From NCBI GenBank assembly GCA_022606425.2, contig JAHDVF020000211.1, positions 3,534,001 through 3,598,000 on the forward strand: a DNA stretch of 64,000 bases. Direction: 5' to 3'. Both the position numbers and the translations under genes were made by a program. The stretch comes from Lepidostoma basale. Taxonomy: Eukaryota > Arthropoda > Insecta > Trichoptera > Lepidostomatidae. The notes beneath the pieces are model-generated. The model searched no databases, was not told the DNA's origin, and was given only the letters and a program-made list of their open reading frames with translations. Positions 1 to 10,214 of this stretch are shown piece after piece. The number at the start of each line of letters is the position of its first letter. Position 1 is the stretch's first letter.

Positions 1-59
1 TTAACGGTTTCGGCCGCTCTCTGTCATCTTCTACACCAGAATATGTAATTCCTATTAAA

Positions 60-292
60 TTTTACCACAGCTATGACTGTCACACCGAAGTTTCCGGGTT
101 CACTGATAGTGTGATTCGTACACTGTCTTTGGTCTTGTGAAGAAATCACGTGACAATAAAATGCCGATAGATTAGCGACCAATCACATGTCATGTGAATC
201 AATATAATAGCTATACTCTTTACATCGATTTGGCTAGAGCCGTAATTATGTAAAGTGCGATTCAACAAAATGATAATAATAATAATAACAAT
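60..292 (+). mobile_element. tRNA-derived SINE (copy 1), body and AAT tail
   Basis: Non-coding retroposon that would have been copied by a LINE enzyme in trans. The body shares long blocks with the copies at 2546, 14748, 36641 and 42733: an ACACTGTCTTTGGTCT block, a CACGTGACAATAAAATG block, ATCACATGTCA, then ACATCGATTTGG and GATGTAAAG. It ends in GCGATTCAACAAAAT followed by AAT repeats (about 270-290), the 3' tail. The tRNA-like head is worn here; only a GGGTTCA remnant of the B box near 92 remains. SINE identity is inferred from the better heads of copies 3 to 5. Confidence 0.7.
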
Positions 293-1350
293 GCATTTAA
301 TATCAACAATACATTTGCATTTTTCTTTAAAATGTATGATAACTTATCTGATTTTACTGGTGGAATAAATCATTAATTATTTTCTATATTCGCCTTTACT
401 TTGTGTTATGGATTAACATTTGATTTTAATTAATTTTCACTTTTCACAAATATGTTTCAGGCCACAGATTAATTTAATATTTACCTATTATTAAAATTTC
501 TACACTGAGAAAGACGTCTGTGAAAAGAATATGTATAATTAAATAGTATGTTTGAAGTTAAAGTTAATTGAAAAAAAAATCCTATTCAATTTAATTCCAC
601 GCTATTATAACTTCGACCGGTTTCGGTAGCTCACTGCCTTTTTCTGGTGCAGAATGAAATTAGTTTTTTATTTGTTTAATTATTAATTTTTTTTAAATAT
701 TTCTCCGTTGGTTTTAGTAACTCTAACACCGGCGGCAGTAAAACCGGTTAATTATTATAGATAAAACAATAAATAATGTATTATAGTTTAAAAACAAATT
801 ACATAAGTGTTTTAGATACTTATCAAAATAAATTTTACTATGAATAACAATCAAACTTACTGAGTTTGCATGACGTTAAATACGTTATGAAATAGCTGAG
901 ATGTGTGTTTGTCTACGTGGCTTCTGTTATGTCAGGACATTGTACAAAATACTCTGCAGGAACGGACTGCATTTCTCACTCAACTGTACAAATAAGGTTC
1001 CCGCCCGCCGTGGCCGAGAGCAAAGCGAACTGTTTGCTTAAATAGGAAATATCTAAGGCACAGATTTGAACTGAGTTAGGGGTAGCTAAGTAACGTACTC
1101 GGGCTGTATACTTTTGGCGGATCTCTTCCCTCACTCCCGGTCGGAAAAGCGGGTAGTTTGGAAGATTTAGAGTACAGAATTGAAGATTTTGATAATATAT
1201 GATAGAGGGAACATTTGATATTGGTCCAAGTTCGAGGCGCAGGGATGCTAAGTGAAGATTTTCACAAACAAAATAAATAAAATTAATACTTATTTAAAAA
1301 AACTTTTATATTTTGTTTATTTGCTTTCCGATGGAGTCCACTTTATTTGC
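293..1350. other. AT-rich spacer with one hammerhead-like motif and a weak tRNA-like patch
   Basis: No coding region is seen. Besides the motif at 611-652, positions 1008-1072 hold a tRNA-like patch: a TGGCCGAGAGC A-box-like block and a GATTTGAACT block that resembles a poor B box, which could be a decayed SINE head. The rest is AT-rich and shows nothing recognised. Confidence 0.4.
611..652 (-). ncRNA. Hammerhead-like relic, family Q (CCGG stem III)
   Basis: Read on the minus strand the order is CAGAAAA (in place of CUGANGA), a short stem-loop, then CGAAA, CCGG and UC followed by GAAG. The GAAA and the CCGG-UC stem III with its cleavage site are present, but the core has two changes (U4 to A and G8 to A), so this is probably inactive. 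It matches the family at 58086-58128. Confidence 0.45.
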
Positions 1351-1357
1351 TTTCCGA

Positions 1358-1690
1358 TGGAGTTTTGGTCCCAACCCTAATGTATGGAAGCGAAGCATGA
1401 AACTGGCAGAAGAAGGATGAGAGCAGAATAAATGCGGTAGAGAGGGGGCCCCTAAGACCTATGTGTGGTAGAACGATATACGATAGAATCTCAAATGCTG
1501 ATGTAAGAAAGGAATGTAGAGCGGAAGAAGGTATTATAAACAAAATTATGAAAGGATCGCTACGTTGGTTCGGACATATGAAGCGCATGGATGGAGAAAG
1601 AATCGTTAAGAAAGTATACCATTCTCTCTGCCTACCCCTACCGAGAAACGGCGTTATGGTTTGTTGTTGTTGTTGTTGTTATTTGCTTTA
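1358..1690 (+). mobile_element. LINE-A2 3' fragment with internal deletion
   Basis: Decayed C-terminal piece of a non-LTR retrotransposon RT. It begins near LMYGSEA, goes through RRMCGRTIYD, then KGSLRWFGHMKRMDGER, the block conserved in every LINE-A copy. After KKVY the frame jumps directly to the 3' end (CTCTCTGCCTACCCC), so about 200 bp present in other A2 copies (the GRPRKTWHDQI and RCMNVEEA blocks) are deleted. The copy ends with a TTG-repeat tail at 1660-1682, the A2 hallmark, marking the insertion 3' end. Confidence 0.85.
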
Positions 1691-1787
1691 AAGAACCAAC
1701 CGTTTTGGATTCTTCAACAATTTTTGCAAGTCGTGTATTCTCCATTATGTCCACATGAACTTTCGAAAAGCGCCTTCTGTTTTATTT

Positions 1788-1990
1788 AACAAACCATCAC
1801 GCCGTTTCACCGGAGGGGTAGGCAGAGATGATGGATCGTTACATTGTTCTATCCTGACATAACTCTCGCACCTCTTCTACATTCACACATCATGACATGC
1901 ACGCTCGTCGATTGTTCCTACTTCGAACATGTCTGCCATTCAGTAATTTATTAATTTGGTCATGCCTTTCTTCCTTGGCCCTCCTCCAAT
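1788..1990 (-). mobile_element. LINE-A3 3' fragment
   Basis: On the minus strand this holds the last part of the LINE-A protein (WHDQI-like block, then a block equivalent to RCMNVEEA) and the 3' region ending at the CCATCACGCCGTTTC block near 1792. It is cut off upstream at about 1990, where an F foldback arm begins. Diverged, with stops; not functional. Confidence 0.75.
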
Positions 1991-2128
1991 TTAATAATGG
2001 CTTGGCAAGGCGAAATATATCATACCTATAAAATTTTAAAAACTTGTAAAAAACGTGCGTTTTCATGCGTATTAATTATTTAATAGGGAGTTTTACATCA
2101 TGGTTCAAGAAACAATAAATATGTCATA
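1991..2128 (+). repeat. F-family foldback arm with hammerhead-like motif
   Basis: Single arm of the F repeat: TTAATAATGG, a hairpin, GGCGAAAT, then an AACTTGTAAAAAACG block, TTTTCATGCGTATTAATT, GGAGTTTTACATCAT and GTTCAAGAAACAATAAAT. The same order recurs in over ten places on both strands. The first 30 bases match the hammerhead-like layout described for the family but the core is worn here (C3 and G5 both changed). Confidence 0.6.
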
Positions 2129-2545
2129 AGAACTATTTTTTTACCACAACCAGTATAGACAAATTAAATAGTAGTTACACGATAGAAAATACTGCAATAT
2201 GTGAAAGAGTCCCGCATAAGAAATAATCTAAAAGCGTAGTATGTAAATAGGTACTGTAGGCAAGCGGGCGGACGGGAGGTATCCCTTATTAGGCCGAGGG
2301 TAGGTACCATGGCCACTAAGTTGGGGGTGTAGGACGCCCCCTCACATACTTTGTGGAGATCTCTTTGGCTCGCCTGGGCATTGTACCTTCCTGATAAGAG
2401 GTTTATTTAGCGGAAAGGTTCCGGGTTTGTCCGGAAGGCGGGGAGTAGACGGCTGGGGTGCAAATAAGATAGTTGCCTTATTTCTTATACAGTCATAGTA
2501 AATAACAACTCCATTTGTAAAAAAAAATTAAATAGTCATACGCTG
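2129..2545. other. Spacer with a GC-richer block, no gene seen
   Basis: Positions 2240-2470 are markedly more GC-rich than the flanks and contain no open frame of note and no repeat recognised elsewhere in the window. It could be unique DNA or an element represented only once here. Confidence 0.35.
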
Positions 2546-2725
2546 CTACGTTGCAGAGTGGCGAAGGTTATTATTGTCACACCGATGACAGTGTAAATGT
2601 TACACTGTCTTTAGTCTGGTGTGGAATTCACGTGACTATAAAATGGCGATGGATTATTCTATCACACGTCATGAAAATCAATACCTTAAAAATTGTATAC
2701 AGCAATTAGGTTCAAATAACCTGCT
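2546..2725 (+). mobile_element. tRNA-derived SINE (copy 2)
   Basis: Shares the SINE body: a GTTACACTGTCTTTAGTCT block, AATTCACGTGAC, AAAATGGCGATGGATT and ATCACACGTCATG. Upstream, TTGCAGAGTGG near 2556 fits the A box of the tRNA-like head. The 3' tail is lost. It lies directly before the LINE-B fragment. Confidence 0.65.
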
Positions 2726-2737
2726 GTATATAAATGA

Positions 2738-3310
2738 AGACAAAGAGCATGGTAACATCAAGGCAACCAGTACGATGCAAGCTTGCATTAGATAATAAAA
2801 TAATATAACAAGTAATGCATTTCAAGTACTTAGGTGTTGATGTATCAAGCAGCAGCGACCTCTACGGAGAAGTAAGTGAACTAACAAACAGAGCCGCCGT
2901 TGTGGCTGGTTGCTTGACGAATGCTGTTTGGAAAAATAAAAATATGCTAAAGGAGAGCAACATTCGAATCTACAAGACATGCGTACGTCTTATAATGACA
3001 TATGGAATAGAAACGAGAGCTGACACCATCAGAACAAAAAATCTTCTAAGAACCACAGAAACGAAGACTCTCCGATCCGTTGCGGGAACGACACTCCGAG
3101 ACAGAATAAGAAATACTGAAATAAGAAAGATCTGCAATGTAGAAGATGTCGTGCGATAGGGAAGACTGAGAAGACGCTACCGGAGAGATCATGTGGAAAT
3201 AGCATGTTCTGAAAGAATGATAAATATAACCGAAAAAAAGTACCAACAGGAAAACGAGGAACCTACAGGAAGACCACCTAAAAGATGGCGAGACTTATTA
3301 AATATATAAT
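2738..3310 (+). mobile_element. LINE-B RT C-terminal fragment
   Basis: Piece of an RTE-like endonuclease/RT protein, a non-LTR retrotransposon family widespread in insects. The frame carries FKYLGVDVSS, then IYKTCVRLIMTYGIETRAD, LRSVAGTTLRDRIRNTEIR and, after a frame break near 3159, GRPPKRWRDLLNI. The LGV and TYG/E blocks lie after the RT palm (thumb and beyond). A stop near 2807 and the frame break make it a pseudogene. No endonuclease or catalytic YADD box remains. Copies of the same family are at 5141, 5455 and 29760. Confidence 0.8.
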
Positions 3311-3429
3311 AAAAATTCAAGTGTATCATTTATATCTGATTACGATTTCCCCGTTAGGTAAGGTAAGGTTAGATTTACATTTTTTTATTATTTTAATATA
3401 TAGTTTCAATCTTTGGTGTTACTTTAAAT

Positions 3430-4290
3430 TATAAACTATAAACGGATGATGTAAAACTCCATATCAAACAATTGATACGAATGAAAACGTCTGTTTTCTA
3501 GAAGTTTTAATATATTTTAAGGGAATGACATATTTCGCAAGTCTAAGGCATTGTCAAATGTTGAACAAAAAAAACCTTAGACAGGCGAAATATTAAATTC
3601 ACATAAAATATAATATAATAAAACTTCTAGAAAACAGATGTTTTCATTCAAATCAATTGTTTGATATGTATTGAATGTTTTTTGAACAAATGTGTAAAAC
3701 TCAATATTGAATAAATAATACGAATGAAAACGTCTGTTTTCTACAATTTTTATTATAATTAATGGGAATGACATATGTCGTTAGTCTAAGGCATTATAAA
3801 ATGTTTGATTTTGACATATATTTTGCATGCCTTATACAGGCGAAATATCTCAATAAAATAAATTAATTAACTGCTAGAAAACGGACGTTTACATTCGTAT
3901 TAATTGTTTGATATGTGTTTAAAGATAGCGGACATCAGACAGTTAGGTTAGGTTAGGTTAGGCGAAATACATAATTCATATAAAATATAATAAAACTTTT
4001 ACAAAACAGACGTTTTCATTCGTATTAATTATTTAATATGGAGGCATATGTTTGATGTGTATTTATCGTTTCTTGAACAATAATGTAAAACTAAATACTT
4101 AATATTTATATACGAATGAAAACGTCTTATTCTACAAGTTTTTAAGGCATTATAAAATGTTTGATTTTGACGAACATTTGGCATTCCTTATACAGGCAAA
4201 ATATCTCAATAAATTATAATATATTAAATAATTTTTAGAAAACGGACGTTTTCATTCGTATTAATTGTTTGATATGATGTATTTAAAGTT
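3430..4290. repeat. Tandem array of F-family foldbacks
   Basis: Alternating forward and reverse F arms form at least three back-to-back inverted pairs (about 3446-3690, 3690-3915 and 4085-4290). Each arm has ATGTAAAACT, TACGAATGAAAACGTCTG, a TCTAGAAGTTTTA block and a central hammerhead-like motif (best at 3527-3560, minus). A second duplicated unit, AGCGGACATCA, follows two of the pairs (3923 and 4292). The spacing suggests repeated insertion into, or duplication of, the same element rather than one insertion. Confidence 0.65.
3941..3962 (+). repeat. Short TTAGG tract (insect telomere unit)
   Basis: About four consecutive TTAGG units. TTAGG is the canonical arthropod telomere repeat. Four units inside a foldback array is an interstitial tract, not a chromosome end. 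Confidence 0.6.
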
Positions 4291-5140
4291 AGCGGACATC
4301 ACACGGTTAGAAATTGTGGTTCGTGTGGGAGGGGCAGGGGAGGGGTATTTTTTGCTTCGAATTACGGAACTATCTATCCCTTGCCGGGTCAGAGCCGCTC
4401 TCTGGGAATTCGTAAGTCGGTCCCAAGCAGGGTCCGCTCGTAAATCTTGCCCATAAAGTTCGATTTTAATAAAATATATAGGGGACGGATCGGCGGTCCG
4501 TGTTTTATTACTGCGGCGGTTGACCGATTTCGGAAAAACGGGTATCTTTAACTTTAACCCCGCCGGCGCGTGGTGGGGGCCCCCGGGGCACGTGACCCTA
4601 CCTACAAGTCCGTACTGATATCCATATCAATTCTCACATAACCTAACCAACCAATTGGCTCTTTTTTCAATACGCAATGGAACATGAAACTGCCAAAAGA
4701 AGTTAATGTTGTTATTTAGGCGCGATGCAAGCCTGGGAAAGATCTTTGCGATATCCCAAAGGTGATGGGTTCACAAGAACTAACATAAGTGGTAGTGTCA
4801 TTCATGGTAAAGCTAATGCAGGATATTGGTAAAGTAAACCAAAGTAGAACAGAAAATGCTGAACACTATTCTAGTGGAACGGAAGGCCTGATGACTACTG
4901 TCAACAGGCCGGCTTCTCCTGGAGAGTTTTAAGTGGTTTCTTCTTCACATGAGCAAATGCTGAGAAGTTCCCGATTGGTCCACTTAAGTATAACCTTCCA
5001 GCTCCCAACACTTTTAGGCAAACTCAAAGAATAAATCAATGCAGAAAAATCCACTTGATGAAATATGAACCTTGTATATCATTAGCAGGGTAAATATTAA
5101 TGCAACTCCCATATAAAAAAAGTTGTTATTTGAAATTTCT
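4291..5140. other. GC-richer single-copy island and spacer
   Basis: 4291-4620 is GC-rich, with a GGGGGCCCCCGGGG block near 4576, and 4620-5140 is of mixed composition. I found no matches to the window's repeat families and no convincing coding frame. The frame at 4265-4456 begins in the F repeat and has no family resemblance. Confidence 0.35.
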
Positions 5141-5392
5141 TGAGAATTTTAAAGTTTGAAGATATCGTCAGTTGTGAACGTCAAAGGAGAAAATACTGGA
5201 ATGAGCTTGTTACCCTTATGTCAGAAAATAGAATCCCAAAGACAGCCCGAGACAATCTACTGGAGCGTTTCACACCACGTAGCCGACCCCCAAAAAGATG
5301 GTGAGATAGTTGCCAGTCCGCATCCCAGGATGATGGATATGTAACCATCAACAGGTCATCAAGCCTAAAGAATACGAAGAAGAAGAAGCAAA
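5141..5392 (+). mobile_element. LINE-B 3' end with GAA tail
   Basis: Last part of the LINE-B protein across frame breaks: a block equivalent to EDIVR, then RRKYWNELV and MSENRIPKTARDN, then PPKRW. This corresponds to residues just after the end of the copy at 2738. The copy ends with AAGAATACGAAGAAGAAGAAGC, a GAA microsatellite tail typical of retroposed RTE-like elements. Pseudogene. Confidence 0.7.
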
Positions 5393-5454
5393 AATTCCTT
5401 CAGATAATATTTTTGCTAGTTATGTTTATTATTTTATCTAATGGATTGATGGAA

Positions 5455-5822
5455 TTTAATGTAAAATTATTAATACTTGGATATCTGGGTGTGGACTTGC
5501 GTGGGAAAACAGATCTACCATGTGAATTGATGGTCAAGTAAACAAGGCTGCGGTCATTTCAGGATGCTTGAAGAATTCAATCTGAAAAAGCCCTGTCATG
5601 AAGATCAGCAGCAAAGTGAAAATTTATAAAAATTGTGTGCGACCCATCATGACATATGGGATTGGGTTACACGGCCAGCCCCATGGTAGACGTCCCCCGG
5701 GCAGACCACCAAAGAGATGGATCGACAGCTGGGAGTCGACTTCGCAGGAAGCCAATTCCTCTTAAGAAACAGGCCACTAGGCCAACACTAAGAATAATAA
5801 TAAGAAGAAGAAGATTAATACT
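5455..5822 (+). mobile_element. LINE-B fragment, second copy, GAA-rich tail
   Basis: A decayed LINE-B copy. Tracking across frames gives remnants of FKYLGV, KIYKNCVRPIMTYGI (about 5620-5665) and PPKRW (about 5707), followed by AATAATAATAAGAAGAAGAAG at about 5802. An internal deletion joins the TYG block to the GRPPKRW block. It sits one copy length downstream of another LINE-B 3' end, so these are two separate insertions. Confidence 0.65.
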
Positions 5823-6683
5823 TGTGCATACACCACTTTATACTTGTATATTCGAAGGTAAACGACCTCAAGTACTCGTATCTGTATATTTGATTTGGTT
5901 GTGTCATATTTTGATAAGTCTTTCTTGATTCCATGCTCAATAGTCATCTTTAAAGTAGGGGAGAAGTAGATAATTTTGGACAGAGACAGATTTGGACCTT
6001 TCGAATTTGGTTACTAAAATACATTTTAAAATAGTTATAATTATTTTTAATAGATGGTATTAATAATATCCGCCATTATTGTTTGACAGTTAGTCGCGAA
6101 TATTGCACGTGTACTTTTTACTTAAAACTATATTTAAAATAACGCATCATAGCTAATAACTTTTCATTTTTTTAAAACTTCAACTATTTCATCCCACAGG
6201 TAAGAAAAGGTACGTTCTTCTTTTTACCGACTACTGTGGAATTCAATATTTCTTTGATAACACAAAAGTAGCAACTTCATCACCTAATGTGCTATGCTTT
6301 CTTCATTTATATAATCTGAACGATATGAATAATTAAATACTTTCTTAATTTTATTTTATTTATAAACATATAATATAATAGTTTTATTGTATTATCATGA
6401 GTAGAAAACTCATTACGGGACAAAAAGGATAGTGAAAAGATTTATAATTTTTATTTTATTTTCGATATTTACAATGAACTTCTTCTATGAAATTTCAAAT
6501 AACAATATTAAAAAGGATAAGTTACATATAAAATAATCTATAGGATGCTCAGAAAATATTTTACATAATTTACATTTTGTTTTTGTACTTAAAAAAAATA
6601 AATCATATGTTTTTTTACTTTATATGAATTAACCTTTATAAATATATAAAACAATTATAATATTTAAAAAAAGACATAAAAAA
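5823..6683. other. AT-rich spacer, nothing recognised
   Basis: Long AT-rich stretch without repeat-family matches, open frames of note or RNA motifs that I can support. Confidence 0.4.
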
Positions 6684-7165
6684 CCATCACGCCGTCTCCC
6701 GAACGAGTAGGCAGAAAGAATGGACTGACACACTTTTCTTTCCTAACATATTTTTTTCGAATCCTCAACATTCACACATCTTGTTATGCACGCGCGTCGA
6801 TTTCTCTGACTCCTCACGTGGCCGACATTCAATGTTTGATTTATTTGATCGTGTCACGTTTTCCTCGGTCTTCCTCTATTCTGGGTAACATTGGTCTTCT
6901 TGTACGACCTTTAAGTATGGAAGCGAAGCATGGAACTGGCAAAAGAAGGCTGAAAGTAGAATAAATGCAACAGAAATGATATCTCTTAGACGAATTTGTG
7001 ATACTCTGTGTATGATAGAGTGTCAAATGAAAATATAAGAAGTGAATGCGGTGAGAATGATGGTGTTATGAATAAAATAATGAAAGGAGCGTTACTATGG
7101 TTTGGACACATGGAAATAATGAATGAAGAAATAATGGTAAAAAAAAAAATATTTTAACGATGTAA
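6684..7165. mobile_element. LINE-A1 insertion with inverted 5' part (twin-priming form)
   Basis: Two adjoining LINE-A1 pieces in opposite orientation. The 3' part runs on the minus strand from about 6899 down to its end at 6684 (CCATCACGCCGTCTCC block). The part immediately upstream of it in the element (LMYGSEAWNWQ through the VNDVN block) lies on the plus strand at 6900-7162. The two pieces abut and together cover the element once without overlap, as expected when LINE cDNA is primed twice. Stops are present in both. Confidence 0.75.
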
Positions 7166-7566
7166 ATGTTATTTAAATAATATGTAATATTTGATTAATA
7201 TTAAATCATATAAAATTTTTATACATATTTTTTCAGGTGATTCCGACGTAGACAGACGTACACTATCATGGCAATGATACGGAGAATTTTGAAGAAAGGA
7301 ATATATTCCGAGTGAAACTGATTTTCAATAGTAATCTACTCTTCAAGGCTTAAGATCAAAGATATTCATATTAATCATAACTACTCATATAACATCCGGC
7401 GCCCCTAGAAATGAAGTCAACCAAACTTTCCACCACAATGGTAAGAGAAATATGATGTTTGATGCCCTTTTTAGGGTCATCCCTTTGACACGAAGAATAA
7501 GAAGTTTGATTCTACTTGTACTTTTAGATTAGTCCTATTTTGGCACCCTGCTGCCATATTCTAGAA

Positions 7567-7925
7567 CAGTGGTTCCTAAACTTTTTTGTCCCGTAGACCC
7601 CCTGCTGATTTCTTTTTTTTGTGCAGAGCCCCAACTTTCGTTTCATTGTTTTGTTTATACATATTCACCTATAACTATAAAATGAGTTTTTGAAGCTAAC
7701 ACAGAGCAAAATTAGACCAATAGAAAAAAATTGTACTTTTTAATTTGCTCGACGAAACGAAAAATATCCGTTATTATTTATTATAGCTTCCACATTTAAA
7801 AAAAATATATTAAACCTTGCGCGAACCCATTGATGTTGTTTAGGGACCCCCAAATCAATTTGAATTTTCCACGGACCCCCCTGAATGATCCTAAGGGTCC
7901 GAATGGTCCACTTTGAGAACCACTG
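7567..7925. mobile_element. hAT-type MITE
   Basis: 359 bp bounded by inverted termini CAGTGGTTC at the left and GAACCACTG at the right (13 of the outer 16 positions match), flanked by 8-bp duplications TTCTAGAA and TTCTAAAA (7 of 8). An 8-bp duplication and a CAGTGGTTC-type end are the signature of hAT transposons. Interior has no transposase frame, only runs of CCCC and GGACCCCC, so it is a non-autonomous copy. Confidence 0.85.
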
Positions 7926-8074
7926 TTCTAAAAGATCTTTTGATTATCATTCATCGTCTGCCTTTGCCGATTGTCTTTTAGTTAAAAATATTATTTTGTA
8001 CACTTTTGAACAAATTTCGATCATCATAATTCGTAGAATATCATCATTGTGAGAACATTATTCATTATTTATAC

Positions 8075-8245
8075 TCAAAGTGTCGAATGAAACTATAAGA
8101 AGTGAATGCAGTGCGAATGAAAGTGTTATGAACAAAATAGTGAAAGTAACATTAAGATGGTTTGAACACATGGAACAAATGAATGAAGAAAGAATGGTAA
8201 AAAATATATGTCAATAATGTAAATGGAACTAGGAATAATAATAAT
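8075..8245 (+). mobile_element. LINE-A1 internal fragment
   Basis: Covers the KMKGSLRWFGHMERMNEE-equivalent region (frames broken) and stops at the VNGTRN block, which runs into a short AAT repeat at 8235-8250. Neither the 5' part nor the 3' tail is present. Confidence 0.7.
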
Positions 8246-8559
8246 AATATCGTTCTCTCGATGATGTCAGTATAAAATCGCCGAGGGATGTTCAGAAAAA
8301 TATGCGTAAAAGTGAAAAAAAAAACAATAATGTAATTTACAAACAATTCGTCATAAAAACAATATTTATTTAAATCTAACAACAATTTTGATCAATTTGT
8401 AACTTCCCATTTTAATACCAGCAAGTATCATAGACAAATAAATAAACTATACATCAGTGCTTGTTATGTCTATGCCTGTAGAACAAAAGCAGCTGATTCA
8501 ATTTGAACAAGTGATTACGTTCTACGTAAAACAAATCATACAATTATTACACCATATTG

Positions 8560-8895
8560 CAGCCTTAACGCGTACCCCTATAATAAAAGCCCGCAAGCTT
8601 GTGGGTGGTAGTTTTTCCTGAAAACGTGTTTACATGTATAAATACATTTATTTGTATCTTGAATTCCGCACTGGCCGAGCGGGGGGACGATATGAGATCA
8701 TAAAAAGCACGTGTGACCGGAGATGGCGGTCGAGGTACGGAAGAGGGTGGGAATTCGGGGTGCAGCCACCCCCCACCCCTTGTACAACACATGTAGCAGG
8801 ACAGGGGTTATTTTTTAAATCAGCGGAAAGATTATGCGGCGTATTGGAAAATTTCACTCGGAAACCTGGAATTCAATTTTTGAATATTTGAAAAA
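8560..8895. other. Mixed-composition segment, no gene assigned
   Basis: 8680-8790 is GC-richer and open in several frames on both strands, which is common in GC-rich DNA and shows no family resemblance. I do not call a gene. Confidence 0.3.
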
Positions 8896-8929
8896 AATAA
8901 CAGTTTTAGAAAGAATCGAAAAACCCTCC

Positions 8930-9082
8930 ACTATATCAATGGTTGAAGTAAAATAGACACTAAGTACAAAAAAATAAAATAAGTATGCAGTTTTGTTCTC
9001 TATGATATGTATAACGAAGCTGAACACTTAGTTTTTATTTTGGTACTTAATGCTTATTTCACTTCAACCATTCATTTGATAG
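8930..9082. repeat. Short inverted-repeat (MITE-like) hairpin
   Basis: Arms of about 60 bp: left has ATCAATGGTTGAAGTAAAAT then TAAGTACAAAAA, right has the reverse complement of ATGGTTGAAGTGAAATAAGC then TTAAGTACC. It could fold as one long hairpin. No coding capacity. Family not recognised. Confidence 0.5.
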
Positions 9083-9204
9083 AATATGGTTCTATGTTTT
9101 ATAAATAAAATTTTCGTATGAAGCACTTAATTTGTGGTGTGATATTATCAAATAAAATAATAATAAACTTTTCACATTGGTATCTCAACTACTTTATTTG
9201 ACAA

Positions 9205-9246
9205 TACCAACCGGTTTCGCTCCCGCCGGAGCTTCGTTAGGGTGAC
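9205..9246 (-). ncRNA. Hammerhead-like motif, family P (CCGG stem III)
   Basis: Minus strand: CUAACGA in place of CUGANGA (G5 to A), a perfect 5-bp stem II (GCUCC with GGAGC, loop GGCG), GAAA, then CCGG and UU. One core residue is changed, so activity is doubtful, but the stem and GAAA are intact. Confidence 0.5.
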
Positions 9247-9542
9247 AGAATAAACTAAAACTGGTTTAGATACAAATATTAAATGTTTAGTATTATTTTA
9301 TTGTATAAATTAACCTATGCAAAAATGATTTCTTTTTAGTTCATACGTTTATATACTCACTTTTATATAATTTTTACCATTTCCTGAGAACTTAGATAGA
9401 GGAATATACGAGTATAATGTCATATTTGTCATTTTAATTTAAATCTATTTTTACTAAATATAATCCTAAGATACTTATGTTTTTTATACAAAGAGCTATT
9501 TTTTTAATATTAAGTCAATATAAATATCTAACTAATCATATG

Positions 9543-9750
9543 GTTTCTCATACGGGGTAGGCAGAGAGGATAGTCCGATACACACGTCTTTCAGGGCGAG
9601 TTCTGTATCAAACCATTTTGTATGGAAGCGAAGCACAAAACGGGCAGAAGCATGAGAGTAGAGTAAATACGATTGAGATGAGATCCCTTAGACTTATGTT
9701 ATGTATGTGTGGCAACATCATGTATGACAGAATTTTAAATGCTGATATAA
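9543..9750. mobile_element. LINE-A piece with inverted 5' part, interrupted by LINE-K
   Basis: 9543-9599 is the LINE-A 3' end on the minus strand (TAGGCAGAGAGGATAG block); 9606-9750 is an upstream part on the plus strand (ILYGSEAQNGQKHESR, MRSLRLM, MYDRILNADI). A second twin-priming-like arrangement. The plus-strand part is then cut by the LINE-K tail at 9751 and resumes at about 9927. Confidence 0.65.
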
Positions 9751-9926
9751 AATCAAATCAGTTTATTATCTTAACAAACATTAAAAACAACGTTAATGTT
9801 TCAGGCATCTATTGAGTACAGGTAAAAAATAATATATACAATATAATACCAGGAACGCATGAGAGATGGTTCGACATTAGGAAGACAATATACCCTATAA
9901 ATCAAGAGTATTTGTCAAGAAGGAAT
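9751..9926 (-). mobile_element. LINE-K 3' UTR inserted in LINE-A
   Basis: Matches the 3' non-coding part of the K family at 32456 and 46801: AATCAAATCAGTTTATT at the left end (3' tail of TGATT units on the minus strand), GGCATCTATTGAG, GGAACGCATGAGAGATGG and TTCGACATTAGGAA. LINE-A sequence on both sides (ADI to the left, RKECE-like block to the right) shows K landed inside an older LINE-A copy. Confidence 0.7.
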
Positions 9927-10030
9927 GTGAACGATTTGGATATATGGAAAGCTTGGAAAAAGAAAGAACAGTTAATTTCTACAATGTCAATTGAGTATGG
10001 TATCGAGGAAAACTAGGAAAAACACGATAA
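9927..10030 (+). mobile_element. LINE-A remnant, continuation after LINE-K
   Basis: Resumes the element cut at 9750: an RKEC-equivalent, then RFGYMESLEKERTVNFYNVN and a block equivalent to RGRPRKTR. Short deletions are visible. Pseudogene. Confidence 0.6.
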
Positions 10031-10062
10031 GAAAAATAAATAAATTTTTATGATTGACCACA

Positions 10063-10212
10063 GAGACTGCGATGGTTGGATGGTGTCGTGGCTGGCTATC
10101 AAGCCCTGAGGCAGCAAGACTGGGAGGTGGCAGCCAGAGACAAGACAGGATGGAGACGTTTCTTGGAGGAAGCTAAGACCCACTAAGGATTGTATTGCTA
10201 AAGATGACGATG
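10063..10212 (+). mobile_element. LINE-N 3' end
   Basis: Frame RLRWLDGVVAGYQALRQQ followed by WEVAARDKTGWRRF and LEEAKTH then stop: the C-terminus of an RTE-like element also found at 48968 (minus). It ends in a GATGACGATGATGAT tail. No catalytic domain remains. Confidence 0.7.
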
Positions 10213-10214
10213 AT

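Noticed and set aside
1461..1691. Poly-cysteine end of a plus-strand frame.
   Set aside because: It is the TTG-repeat tail of LINE-A2 read as codons.
3941..3962. TTAGG units as a chromosome end.
   Set aside because: Only about four units, with the same kinds of repeats on both sides.
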